The notes beneath the pieces were generated by a model, which saw only the letters and a list, made by a program, of their open reading frames with translations, was not told where the DNA came from and searched no databases. 64,000 bases of DNA, taken from positions 1,860,001 through 1,924,000 of the forward strand of contig NZ_CP173029.1 in the NCBI RefSeq assembly GCF_044772865.1, read 5' to 3'. Below are positions 45,893 through 54,611 of the stretch, one piece after another. The stretch is from Algirhabdus cladophorae. Lineage in GTDB: Bacteria > Pseudomonadota > Alphaproteobacteria > Rhodobacterales > Rhodobacteraceae. The translations under genes and the position numbers were made by a program. Numbering within the stretch: position 1 is the first letter of the stretch; every line of letters begins with the position of its first letter.

Positions 45893-46279
45893 ACTAAAAT
45901 CCTCCTAAAGTTTATCACGAAAGAATACTGAAAATACCCCATCGTTGCAACTATTCCGGGCGGGCAGCCGGTTGAGGCCTGCCAATTCTAATAAATATCG
46001 CCTCACAAAACATGTGATCAGCGTGGGATCTTGACGCATTTTGCGGGCGATTTTGTAACATTTCACCCGGCGGGCCTTGTTTATAGGGGCGCAAATGGTT
46101 TCGCGTCTCACGTCACGGTGATGTGCATCTGCGCACAGTACGCGGATATTTCTGCCTGTGTACTGGCACCACTGCAGCCCCTAAATCTAGCTCATCGAAC
46201 GGCGCACCCTCCCAGCGCCAAACATAAACCCGGTCGTTAACCCTCCCTCAACACGACCACGATATAAGGACCTAGACCT
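45893..46279. other. Intergenic region without a gene
   Basis: 387 bp between two divergent secreted-protein genes. Only short spurious frames are present. It holds the AGGAGG of the minus-strand gene at its left end and AAGGAC (46266-46271) before the plus-strand gene at its right end; no convincing RNA or repeat seen. Confidence 0.5.
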
Positions 46280-46684
46280 ATGAAAAACGTAACAATTTCC
46301 GCTCTCGTCATCGCTGCAACAACTGCAATGGCCGCCCCAGCATTCGCAAATGACGCTCTGGCACGCTCGCTGGGTGTCGAGGCTGGCGCCTTTACATCGA
46401 CCCAATTGGTCGAGTTGAAAAATGCGATCGAAGGCGACGACCACATCCGCGCTGACTTTATCAAAAGCCAAGCTGGCCAAGACGTGAGCTTCTCTACATC
46501 CGGCACCGTCGGTGTATCCGACTTCGCCATCGAGACAGCGGCTGACGACGATGACCGTGTGTTGGTAAGCTTCTACAAAGCGCTGAACGCCGGTGAAATC
46601 GACGGCCCATCCGCAGTCGCCGCCGAGCGCCAAGCCGCGATCCAAGCCTACCAGATGGCCAACGAAGAAAACCGCGGTTCATAA
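46280..46684 (+). CDS. Secreted hypothetical protein
   Basis: 134 residues: signal peptide MKNVTISALVIAATTAMAAPAFA, then an acidic mature domain of about 110 residues (LARSLGVEAGAFTSTQLVEL, then DDDDRVLVSFYKALNAGEID) with no cysteines. The codon bias, good ribosome binding site and own strong terminator suggest an abundant periplasmic protein. No known family. Confidence 0.75.
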   Translation: MKNVTISALVIAATTAMAAPAFANDALARSLGVEAGAFTSTQLVELKNAIEGDDHIRADFIKSQAGQDVSFSTSGTVGVSDFAIETAADDDDRVLVSFYKALNAGEIDGPSAVAAERQAAIQAYQMANEENRGS

Positions 46685-46704
46685 GCGATCCGTAACCTGA
46701 ATGA

Positions 46705-46738
46705 AAAAGGCCCCCTGCAAGACTGCAGGGGGCCTTTT
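46705..46738. terminator. Strong bidirectional terminator
   Basis: A perfect 15-bp stem AAAAGGCCCCCTGCA / TGCAGGGGGCCTTTT with loop AGAC. A-rich and T-rich flanks make it function in both directions, between the secreted-protein gene (21 bp upstream) and the 3' end of the TRAP permease gene (19 bp downstream). Confidence 0.92.
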
Positions 46739-46756
46739 GCGTTTTTATCTATCCGC

Positions 46757-49078
46757 TTAATTGCCGCCCGACAGGTACTGCGGCAGCCATAGGGCGATAG
46801 CAGGGAAGTTGAAGATCAGGATCAGACCGATCAACTGGATCACCATGAACTGCATCATGCCCAGATAGATGTCCTTGAGATCCCATTCCGGCACCACCCC
46901 TTTGAGGAAGTAAGCCGACAGCGCCACCGGTGGACTGAGCCAGGCAGTTTGCAGGTTCACCGCCACGAGGATCGCGAACCAGACCAGCAGGTCGTTTTCA
47001 TTGGCAAAGCCAAGATCAAGGGACGTCACCGTTGGCACCAAAATTGGCACGATGATCAACACGATGGGCACCCATTCCAAGGGCCAGCCCAGCAAGAAGA
47101 TCAACGCCATGATCAAGATCAAGACAAAGACCGGCGACATATCAAGGGCCAGCAACATTTCTGTCATCATCTTGGGCGTACCAAGGTTGCTGAACACCGC
47201 ACCAAAGAAATTCGAGGCGGCCACCAAGAACATGATCAGCACTGTGATCTCGAGGCTTTTGATCAGCGCATCGTAGAACCCGCGTGCCGTCAGCTTGCGG
47301 TAAAGCGCGGATAGCAGGATCGCCCCAAACGCACCGCAGGCAGACGCCTCGGCCGGTGTGGCCCAACCTGCAAGGATCGACCCCAAAGCAAAGGCGATCA
47401 GAACCGTTGGCGGCACCAACCCCATGAAAAACTCATACCACAGGTCCGAGAAGTAGAACCCGCCGGGTTTAGCTTTGCGCGCCCAATTATAGACTGCAAA
47501 CATGATGCCAACCCAGACAAGCGGCACGATCAATGCCCCTAATGGGAAGCCAAAACCGGTTGTGATACCGCGTGTGATCAGCCAAACGAAGGCCACCAAA
47601 GACGCCATAACGATCACTACTTCCAGTAAGTAGTAAGGCGATGTTTCGGGTTGTTCGTCCGGTGGTAGGATTGGACCCAAGTTTGGGTTAATCCAGCACC
47701 GTCCCAAAGCGTAGATCATATAAAGGCCCGCCAGCATGATGCCCGGCACAATCGCCGCGCGGAACAGGTCCGTCACGGGAACTTCCAGCACTGGCCCCAT
47801 GACGATCAACATGATGGACGGTGGGATCAAAATACCCAAAGTCCCGCCCGCGGTGATCGTCCCCGCAGCAAGTTTCACATCATAGCCAGACTTGTTCATG
47901 GTCCGCGCGGCCATAATGCCCAAGATCGTCACCGACGCGCCCACGATCCCCGTGGCGGCGGCAAAGATGGTCGACACGAACAACACGGCGATAAACAGCG
48001 CTCCGCGCGTTTTCGACATCATCATCTGAACCGCTTGGAAGAGGCGTTCCATCAGGCCTGCCTGCTCCATCACGATGCCCATGAAGATGAACAATGGCAC
48101 GGCGACCAGTTGGTCGGACAACATGACCGAGTTGGTTTGCAGCGTCATCAAGAAGGTCGCGAGTTTAAAGTTCGCGCCCCATGTCCCAAATACAAAGCCC
48201 AAGAAGATCAGCGTGAACGAGATCGGGAAACCCACAAAGATCGCAAACAGCATTGCCGCGAGCATGATCAAACCAATGGTCGGCTTATCAATCTCGAACA
48301 AATCACCGCCGCCCATGAGGCTGTCCCACCAGCTAAAGACTGGCATAATATCGGGGGTAAAGACGCCCAATGTGATGACGATCAGGCCTACTGCATAAAC
48401 TGGCAAGATGCGCAGGAAGATACGCTCGCGGTCTTTGCCCATTTGGGTCAAAGCACGGAACAACTCGGGAAAACCTTGCAAAAACAGTAGGAACGCGCCC
48501 ACTGGCATAGCCAAACGTGCAGGCCATAGGACCGGGGCCCATGTGCTGTCCGAAGCTTGCTCGCCAGACCAGAACGCCTTGAGGAAATATTCGGTCGAGA
48601 CCCATGTGAAGAACAGCATCGCGGGCAAGTAGAAGGCCAAATAAAGGATCGCATCTACAGTGGCTTGGGTCCTGGGTGTCCAATTGCGAAACAAGAAGTC
48701 GGCGCGAATATGCACGCCGCGCATCAGGGCATAGCCTGCAGCGGCCATGAACATCACGCCACCAATCATCCGGCTGACGTCGTATACCCACAAGGTTGGA
48801 CCAAAGCCCCAGGCGATGGCCACATCGTTCATGCCATTGGCAGTGAGGATCGCGAACATGTTGCGCGAGAACACCTCGAACACAATCGTCAGGATCAAGG
48901 GCACCATCAGGATGCAGATCAGCTTACCAGCCCAAGAGTTGATGATATCAATGGTCGCCGTAATCGGGCGCATCCATGGGGTCATCTCTTCGGGGGTTTC
49001 GCCGGGTGTGAACGCGTTACGTTCGGCAATCAGCTCATCGGTGATGTCAAGTTCACCGATATCAATATCGTCGGCCAT
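46757..49078 (-). CDS. TRAP transporter fused small/large permease (DctQM)
   Basis: 773-residue inner-membrane secondary transporter. The N-terminal half-subunit (about residues 45-235, four spans) is DctQ-like, containing MRGVHIRADFLFRNWTP; the rest is DctM-like with about 12-13 spans, e.g. FVGFPISFTLIFLGFVFG and GTLGILIPPSIMLIVMGPVL. ATG 49078 follows AAGGGACAGG; an upstream open stretch to 49183 is discarded. Works with the binding protein encoded just upstream. Fusion is a known variant of TRAP systems. Confidence 0.94.
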   Translation of the reverse strand: MADDIDIGELDITDELIAERNAFTPGETPEEMTPWMRPITATIDIINSWAGKLICILMVPLILTIVFEVFSRNMFAILTANGMNDVAIAWGFGPTLWVYDVSRMIGGVMFMAAAGYALMRGVHIRADFLFRNWTPRTQATVDAILYLAFYLPAMLFFTWVSTEYFLKAFWSGEQASDSTWAPVLWPARLAMPVGAFLLFLQGFPELFRALTQMGKDRERIFLRILPVYAVGLIVITLGVFTPDIMPVFSWWDSLMGGGDLFEIDKPTIGLIMLAAMLFAIFVGFPISFTLIFLGFVFGTWGANFKLATFLMTLQTNSVMLSDQLVAVPLFIFMGIVMEQAGLMERLFQAVQMMMSKTRGALFIAVLFVSTIFAAATGIVGASVTILGIMAARTMNKSGYDVKLAAGTITAGGTLGILIPPSIMLIVMGPVLEVPVTDLFRAAIVPGIMLAGLYMIYALGRCWINPNLGPILPPDEQPETSPYYLLEVVIVMASLVAFVWLITRGITTGFGFPLGALIVPLVWVGIMFAVYNWARKAKPGGFYFSDLWYEFFMGLVPPTVLIAFALGSILAGWATPAEASACGAFGAILLSALYRKLTARGFYDALIKSLEITVLIMFLVAASNFFGAVFSNLGTPKMMTEMLLALDMSPVFVLILIMALIFLLGWPLEWVPIVLIIVPILVPTVTSLDLGFANENDLLVWFAILVAVNLQTAWLSPPVALSAYFLKGVVPEWDLKDIYLGMMQFMVIQLIGLILIFNFPAIALWLPQYLSGGN

Positions 49079-49167
49079 GGGCCTGTCCCTTCCCTTTTTG
49101 AAACGGTTGTCCGTCTCTTTTCCAAAACACCCTCTCTCTCCCGGGGGGCGTTTTGCAAAAGAGTAAT

Positions 49168-49194
49168 GTGGCGCCCCGATCAACAGGGCGCCAC
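49168..49194. promoter_or_regulatory. Hairpin between dctP and dctQM
   Basis: A perfect 9-bp stem GTGGCGCCC / GGGCGCCAC with a 9-base loop in the 131-bp gap between the binding-protein stop and the permease start, without a T-tract. A processing or attenuation hairpin would explain higher binding-protein levels. Confidence 0.55.
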
Positions 49195-49209
49195 GGTCTT
49201 AGGCCAAGA

Positions 49210-50313
49210 TTACTCTAGGCTGTCTGCAAAGGCTTTGCCCAACTGCGCGTTCGAAGTCTGAGCGCCAGCCCAGAATGGAACTGCGATTGCAGCAAAGTCT
49301 TTTTGAGACTGCCATACTTCAGCGAAGAACTCGTTTTCAGCCGAGTTTGTTTCCAAAGCAGCTTTGGCAGCAGCCATGTATTCGGTGAAGTAATCCGCAG
49401 GTGTGTCATGCAAGATAACGCCGTGGTTCTCTGTCAGATCTTTCAGAGCCTTGCCGTTTTCATAGATACGGTAGGACATGGACTTGGACAAAGATGCGTT
49501 TGCTGCAACTTCGATGGCTTTCTTTTCGCCATCTGTCAGACCTTCATAAACGTCGCCGTTCAGGTAAAGGTCAGCGTTCACAACAACTTGGTGCAAACCT
49601 TGCAAGTAGTAGTGCTTCAGGACTTTCTGGAAACCAAACACGGAGTCTGGCTTCGGGCAGCACCATTCAGCCGCGTCGATTGTGCCTTTTTCAAGCGCTG
49701 GCAAAATGTCACCGCCGCCCATAGCTACGGATGCAACACCGATGTCTTTGTATGTTTGACCCGGGATACCTGGAGGTGTCCGGAAGCGGTACTTGCGGAA
49801 GTCAGCCATTGTTTCAATCGGCTCTTTGAACCAACCCAAAGCTTCTGGGCCAACTGGCTGCAACATAAAGCCTTTTACGTTGACACCCATTTCGTCCCAC
49901 AGACGGTCATACAGCTCTTTGCCGCCGCCATACTGGAACCATGACAAGAATGCGATGTTGTCGATGCCAACACCGGCGCCAGCCACAGGCGAGCCGAACA
50001 GCATAGCTGCAGGGTGCTTACCGGACCAGTAGTGTGTCCAAGCAAAGCCGCCGTCGATCAGGCCGCTGTCCACAGCGTCCAGTGTTTCACGTACGCCCAC
50101 AACGGAACCTGCTGGCAGGATCTCCATTTTCACGGAACCACCGGTCAGGGCTTCTACGTCGCGGCCAAACTCTTCCAGCATGAACACTTCGTCAGCCTTG
50201 GCTGGCAGCACAGATTGAATGCGCAAAACGGTTTCAGCAAATGCCGAAGACGCCAAGACGGACAGGCCAACGGCCAGTGCCGACGCGCTTGTTGTCAGTT
50301 TATTCAGTTTCAT
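49210..50313 (-). CDS. TRAP transporter substrate-binding protein (TakP-like DctP)
   Basis: Periplasmic solute receptor, 367 residues, with a signal peptide ending ASSAFA and a strong AGGGAGG before ATG 50313. The signature GGDILPALEKGTIDAAEW and the RTPPGIPGQTYKDIG arginine region (usual carboxylate clamp) resemble the TakP branch, whose characterised members bind 2-oxo acids or other carboxylates. The actual ligand is not deducible. Confidence 0.92.
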   Translation of the reverse strand: MKLNKLTTSASALAVGLSVLASSAFAETVLRIQSVLPAKADEVFMLEEFGRDVEALTGGSVKMEILPAGSVVGVRETLDAVDSGLIDGGFAWTHYWSGKHPAAMLFGSPVAGAGVGIDNIAFLSWFQYGGGKELYDRLWDEMGVNVKGFMLQPVGPEALGWFKEPIETMADFRKYRFRTPPGIPGQTYKDIGVASVAMGGGDILPALEKGTIDAAEWCCPKPDSVFGFQKVLKHYYLQGLHQVVVNADLYLNGDVYEGLTDGEKKAIEVAANASLSKSMSYRIYENGKALKDLTENHGVILHDTPADYFTEYMAAAKAALETNSAENEFFAEVWQSQKDFAAIAVPFWAGAQTSNAQLGKAFADSLE

Positions 50314-50449
50314 TTTTGGTCCTCCCTAAGGTCCATTTAAGTGCCTTCTTCTTCCCTTAGTGACTGAGATCGAAGGCCTCTCTCCCAGTCTTTTCTTGAA
50401 GCCCAAGTCTGCGACGAAATGGGCTACAATCCTAATCAAATCGTTCTTT

Positions 50450-51118
50450 TTAGTGCCCTTTTCCGGTCTCCCAACCTTCCATGAGTCCCAATAACGGACC
50501 GACACCGGTATCGACGTCGACAACCCCGCGGTAGAACATCTCGACGGCCACATAAACCAGTACAATCAGGCCCACCCAGCTGATCCACGGATAGCTGCTG
50601 AGCAGCTTCATGATCAGCGTGGCGGCAAAGGCCATCAGAACGATGGCCAGCGCCAAACCGACGATCAGCATCGTGCGATCCCCGTCTGCAATCGCGGCCA
50701 CGGCCAGTACATTGTCCAGCGACATCGACACATCAGCGATCGTGATCGACACCAGCGCCGAAAACAGCGTCCGCTTCGGCGCGCCTGTGTAGCCTGTTTC
50801 GGGGTTTTGCGCATTCTCCAGAGCAATTTCTGCATCGTGGTCTGTGCCTTCGCGGATTTCCACAAACAAGCGCCAGCAAACGTAAAACAGCAGCAAAGAG
50901 CCTACAAAGAGGATCCCTTTGATCCCCAAAAGGCTGGTGGCCACTACCGCAAAAACGATGCGCAACACAGCAGCGATGATCATACCATAGAGGATCGCCT
51001 TTTTGCGCAGCTCAGGGGATAGACCAGCGGCGGCCATCCCAATAATCAACGCGTTGTCGCCCGACAAAATCAGATCGGCAATGATAATCTTGCCGTAATC
51101 CAAAACCAAATCCATCAT
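50450..51118 (-). CDS. TerC family membrane protein
   Basis: 222 residues, seven predicted spans, with the two conserved acidic signatures ILSGDNALIIGMA and VSMSLDNVLAVAAIADGD. TerC/Alx proteins are linked to manganese export and metalation of exported proteins. The start ATG 51118 overlaps the stop of the upstream GMC dehydrogenase (ATGA), so the two are translationally coupled despite unrelated functions. Confidence 0.92.
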   Translation of the reverse strand: MMDLVLDYGKIIIADLILSGDNALIIGMAAAGLSPELRKKAILYGMIIAAVLRIVFAVVATSLLGIKGILFVGSLLLFYVCWRLFVEIREGTDHDAEIALENAQNPETGYTGAPKRTLFSALVSITIADVSMSLDNVLAVAAIADGDRTMLIVGLALAIVLMAFAATLIMKLLSSYPWISWVGLIVLVYVAVEMFYRGVVDVDTGVGPLLGLMEGWETGKGH

Positions 51119-52716
51119 TGATGGGCATCCTCCAAAATCATATCCGACACCTTTTCGCCAATCATGATGGCCGGTGCATTTGTGTTGCCTGAGGTGATCA
51201 CTGGCATGATCGAACAATCCGCCACCCGCAGACCTTTGATGCCGTGCACCCGCAAACGGGAATCCACGACAGCCATTGGGTCACTGCCCATTTTGCAGGT
51301 CCCCGTGGGGTGATAGATCGTCACTGCGTTGCTGCGCACCCAATCGAGCGTGGCATCATAGTCATCCATCGCAACGCCTGCACCGGGGCTGTGTTCTTCG
51401 CTGATGTGCTGGGCCAAAGGCTCGTATTGGCAAATTTTACGCGCGATCTGGATGCCTTTAACAATCGTGTCCTGATCTAGCTTGGTGGCCAGATAATTGG
51501 GGTGGATTTTGGGATGATCGTGCATGTTGTTGGATGTTAGTTCCAAGTGCCCGGTACTTTCGGGGCGCATTTGCAGAACCGAGGCCGTGAAAGCGCTGAA
51601 TTTATGGGGCCCATCGGCCGGTTTGTCAGCACTCCACGGTTGAATGTGAAACTGAATGTCCGGTGTTTCGAGGCGTTCATCAGTCTTCAAGAACCCTGTG
51701 CCGAGGCTCGCTGCCATGGTCATGGCCCCCGTGCGCTTGAGCGCATATTCAGCCGCGATCTTGGCTTGCTTGAACAGGTTCGAGGTCTCAATATTGATCG
51801 TCGGCAGATCGGTTTTGAAAACGGGTCGTGCCTGAAGGTGGTCTTGCAGGTTCTTGCCCACACCGGGCAGATCTTTGACCACGTCGATGCCGTGGGGCGT
51901 CAACTCGTCCCCTGCCCCAATGCCCGATAGCATCAGGATTTGCGGACTACCAATAGCGCCAGCCGACAGGATCACTTCACGCTTGGCTGTGATGGTTTTG
52001 CTTTGCCCATCAATCAATGCCTTTAGTCCAGTGACCCGCCCCTCGGTGATGATCAACTTTTCGCATTGCGCCTTGGTGATGATGCTCAGGTTTTTGCGAT
52101 CGCGGGCAGGCTTGAGATAGGCTTTGGCGGACGAACAGCGCTGACCCTTGTCCATGGTCAGTTGGAAATAGCCAACGCCCTCTTGATCTTCGTTGTTGTA
52201 ATCGGGGTTCTTTTTGTAGCCAGCAGCAACTGCAGCATCGATCCACTTGTCAACGACTTCCCGCTTGAGCGCTGTGGGCGAGACGCGCAACGGCCCGGCT
52301 TTGCCGCGTTCGGCCCCATTGCTGTCGCCTTGCCAAGTCTCGGCCCGCTGAAAATACGGCAACACCGCGTCCCAGCCCCAGCCTTCATTGCCCAACTGGC
52401 GCCAATGATCGAAATCCTGCGCTTGGCCTCGCACGTAAAGCAGCCCGTTGATCGAACTGGAGCCACCAAGAACCTTGCCACGCGGCCAAGGAATAGCGCG
52501 TCCGTTCAGACCAGCATCACTTTGGGTTTTGTACATCCAATCGGTGTTGGGATTGCCCATAGTTTTGAAGTAGCCAACGGGAATATGGATCCACGGGTTT
52601 GTGTCGCGGCCCCCGGCCTCCAACACGGCAACAGAATATTGACCACCCGCCGAAAGACGGTTTGCAACAGCACAGCCAGCAGAGCCAGCGCCGACAATTA
52701 CATAGTCAAATTCCAA
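51115..52716 (-). CDS. GMC family (choline dehydrogenase-like) oxidoreductase
   Basis: FAD-dependent alcohol dehydrogenase, 533 residues. FAD motif VIVGAGSAGCAVANRL at the N-terminus, GGSSSINGLLYVRGQ, and the C-terminal HPTGTCKMG with the catalytic histidine and TSGNTNAPAIMIGEK. Closest in pattern to the BetA/polyethylene-glycol dehydrogenase branch. Start appears to be TTG 52716 with GGGGGA 5-6 bp upstream, since the FAD motif begins immediately. Divergent from an IclR regulator. Confidence 0.9.
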   Translation of the reverse strand: MEFDYVIVGAGSAGCAVANRLSAGGQYSVAVLEAGGRDTNPWIHIPVGYFKTMGNPNTDWMYKTQSDAGLNGRAIPWPRGKVLGGSSSINGLLYVRGQAQDFDHWRQLGNEGWGWDAVLPYFQRAETWQGDSNGAERGKAGPLRVSPTALKREVVDKWIDAAVAAGYKKNPDYNNEDQEGVGYFQLTMDKGQRCSSAKAYLKPARDRKNLSIITKAQCEKLIITEGRVTGLKALIDGQSKTITAKREVILSAGAIGSPQILMLSGIGAGDELTPHGIDVVKDLPGVGKNLQDHLQARPVFKTDLPTINIETSNLFKQAKIAAEYALKRTGAMTMAASLGTGFLKTDERLETPDIQFHIQPWSADKPADGPHKFSAFTASVLQMRPESTGHLELTSNNMHDHPKIHPNYLATKLDQDTIVKGIQIARKICQYEPLAQHISEEHSPGAGVAMDDYDATLDWVRSNAVTIYHPTGTCKMGSDPMAVVDSRLRVHGIKGLRVADCSIMPVITSGNTNAPAIMIGEKVSDMILEDAHQ

Positions 52717-52819
52717 TGTTTCCCCCGTTTTTTCAAAAATTGAGACTTTTTGTCTCGTTTTTTTGATTTTTCTACGTTACTCATGATTCTGACACAAGGT
52801 AAAGAAAGATTTTGATCCA

Positions 52820-53581
52820 ATGACCGACAGTCAGCGTATTCCGACGAATTTGCGCACTCTTTTGATCCTCGAGGCTTTGGGTAAATCTGATGATCCGATG
52901 ACCCCGACCCAAATCAACGAACACATTGGCCTGCCCAAACAGACCGTGCACCGCCTGTGCACCACTTTGGAAGAAGAAGGGTTTCTGACCCGCGAGGCAG
53001 ACGGTAAACATTTGCGCCCCAGCCGCCGTGCACGGCAAATGGGGTTTGGTTTGCTTCATGCTTCGCACCACCACATCGTGCGTCATCAAGTTCTGGCCGA
53101 CCTAGCGGCCTCAGTGGGTGAGACCGTCAACTTTGTTGTCCCCGAGGACACTGGCATGCATTATCTCGACCGGGTCGATACCGGCTGGCCCTTTCGTATT
53201 CAGCTGCCCGTTGGCTCTAATGTGCCGTTTCATTGCACGGCATCTGGCAAAGCGTTCATGGCCAGTCTCAGCCCCTCGCAACGCGCCAATTTTGTCTCGG
53301 GGCTCAACTTGAAATCCCTGACCGAACGGACCCATCGCAGCGCAGAGACGCTGCTGGAGGATCTCAAAAGCTGTGCCAAACGCGGCTATGCACTGGACGA
53401 TCAGGAATTCATGGAAGGCATGGTGGCCATTGCGGTGCCGGTAATCGATGCCTCAGGCCGTTATGCAGGCTCAATCGCCTTTCATGGACCATCGCAACGG
53501 TTGGATGTGGACACCGCCGTGGCCCGCCTTCCCGAGCTGAAGTCTGCCGCGAAAAAGCTGAGCGACGCGATGTTCAGCTAG
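52820..53581 (+). CDS. IclR-family transcriptional regulator
   Basis: 253 residues: N-terminal winged helix (LLILEALGKSDDPMTPTQINEHIGLPKQTVHRLCTTLEEEGFLTR, seen in parts) and C-terminal effector domain (LPVGSNVPFHCTASGKAFMA, IAVPVIDASGRYAGSIAFHGP). Probably regulates the divergent GMC dehydrogenase-terC pair. Ends with a 4-bp tail overlap with the Zn-alcohol dehydrogenase gene. Confidence 0.93.
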   Translation: MTDSQRIPTNLRTLLILEALGKSDDPMTPTQINEHIGLPKQTVHRLCTTLEEEGFLTREADGKHLRPSRRARQMGFGLLHASHHHIVRHQVLADLAASVGETVNFVVPEDTGMHYLDRVDTGWPFRIQLPVGSNVPFHCTASGKAFMASLSPSQRANFVSGLNLKSLTERTHRSAETLLEDLKSCAKRGYALDDQEFMEGMVAIAVPVIDASGRYAGSIAFHGPSQRLDVDTAVARLPELKSAAKKLSDAMFS

Positions 53582-54570
53582 GGATGCAGGATGATCTTGG
53601 GGGCCGCTACAGCACCTGAGAGGATATCGCTAAAGGCCGCCGCCCCTTCTGACAAGGGTCGAACCTCTGCCCAATCCAAGGATCCAAACAGCCCTGATCC
53701 AATCCCCGCGACTGTATCGGCAAAATCCTGATCCGTGTAGGTGTAGGTCCCGATAAAGGTGATCTCTTGCAATGTGGCGCGGCGCACGTCAAAGCCCTCG
53801 CCACTGTCGCCCAAGCCGATGTGCACAATCACACCGCCGGGTTTGACCGTGGCACTGGCGCTGGCGCGCGTGCCGCCATAGCCCACGGCATCAATCACCA
53901 GATCATAGGTACTGTCGGCCAAGCTGTCGTTAATGGGATCGATCACATTGAAGTCGCCGATGCTTGCCACCACATCCGCGCGACGCTGGTTTGGTTCAGC
54001 CACATCAACAGCTTTCAGACCTTGGGCCTTGAGACACAGCGCAGAACCGACGCCAATCGCCCCGCCGCCAATGACCAAGGCACGGCATTTGTCCAACGGC
54101 CGCGACAGGGCCGCGATGCCCAAACGCACCGAATGCCAGCACACTGCAATCGGTTCGGCCAAGGCTGCGTGATCAAAGGACATATCATCTGGAATTTCAG
54201 TCAAATTGCGCGCCGGAATTTCGAGGAATTCCGCGAATGCCCCCTCGCGCGGCGGCATCGATAGCAACTGGCGGTTGGGACAGATGTTTGGACGGCCCTC
54301 TTGGCAGGCCTCACACTCAAGACAGGTCACCATGGGATTCACTGTGACGCGTTTGCCCGTCATGGGGCCCGAGGTGACCACGCCAGCGGCCTCATGGCCC
54401 AAGATCAGCGGCGCGGGCCTGCGATCATCGTGACCCAAATAGCCATGCATGTCCGAGCCACAAATCCCCACGGAATGAACTTTTACTATCGCCACTTCAT
54501 CTGAAGGCTGCGGTGTGGCCGCATCCTGATAGGCCATCGATTTTGGCCCGGTATACACCAGTGCTTTCAT
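53578..54570 (-). CDS. Zinc-dependent alcohol dehydrogenase (MDR family)
   Basis: 330 residues. Catalytic zinc ligands in GICGSDMHG and LGHEAAGVV, structural zinc cysteines in CLECEACQEGRPNIC, and cofactor-binding ALVIGGGAIGVGSALCLKAQG. Threonine/sorbitol dehydrogenase-like branch. It follows the HpsN-like gene by 41 bp on the same strand, so it probably acts on the same compound or its stereoisomer. Confidence 0.9.
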   Translation of the reverse strand: MKALVYTGPKSMAYQDAATPQPSDEVAIVKVHSVGICGSDMHGYLGHDDRRPAPLILGHEAAGVVTSGPMTGKRVTVNPMVTCLECEACQEGRPNICPNRQLLSMPPREGAFAEFLEIPARNLTEIPDDMSFDHAALAEPIAVCWHSVRLGIAALSRPLDKCRALVIGGGAIGVGSALCLKAQGLKAVDVAEPNQRRADVVASIGDFNVIDPINDSLADSTYDLVIDAVGYGGTRASASATVKPGGVIVHIGLGDSGEGFDVRRATLQEITFIGTYTYTDQDFADTVAGIGSGLFGSLDWAEVRPLSEGAAAFSDILSGAVAAPKIILHP

Positions 54571-54611
54571 GACATGCGCCTCCTCACCCTACGCTGCCCC
54601 AATCAAAGGCT

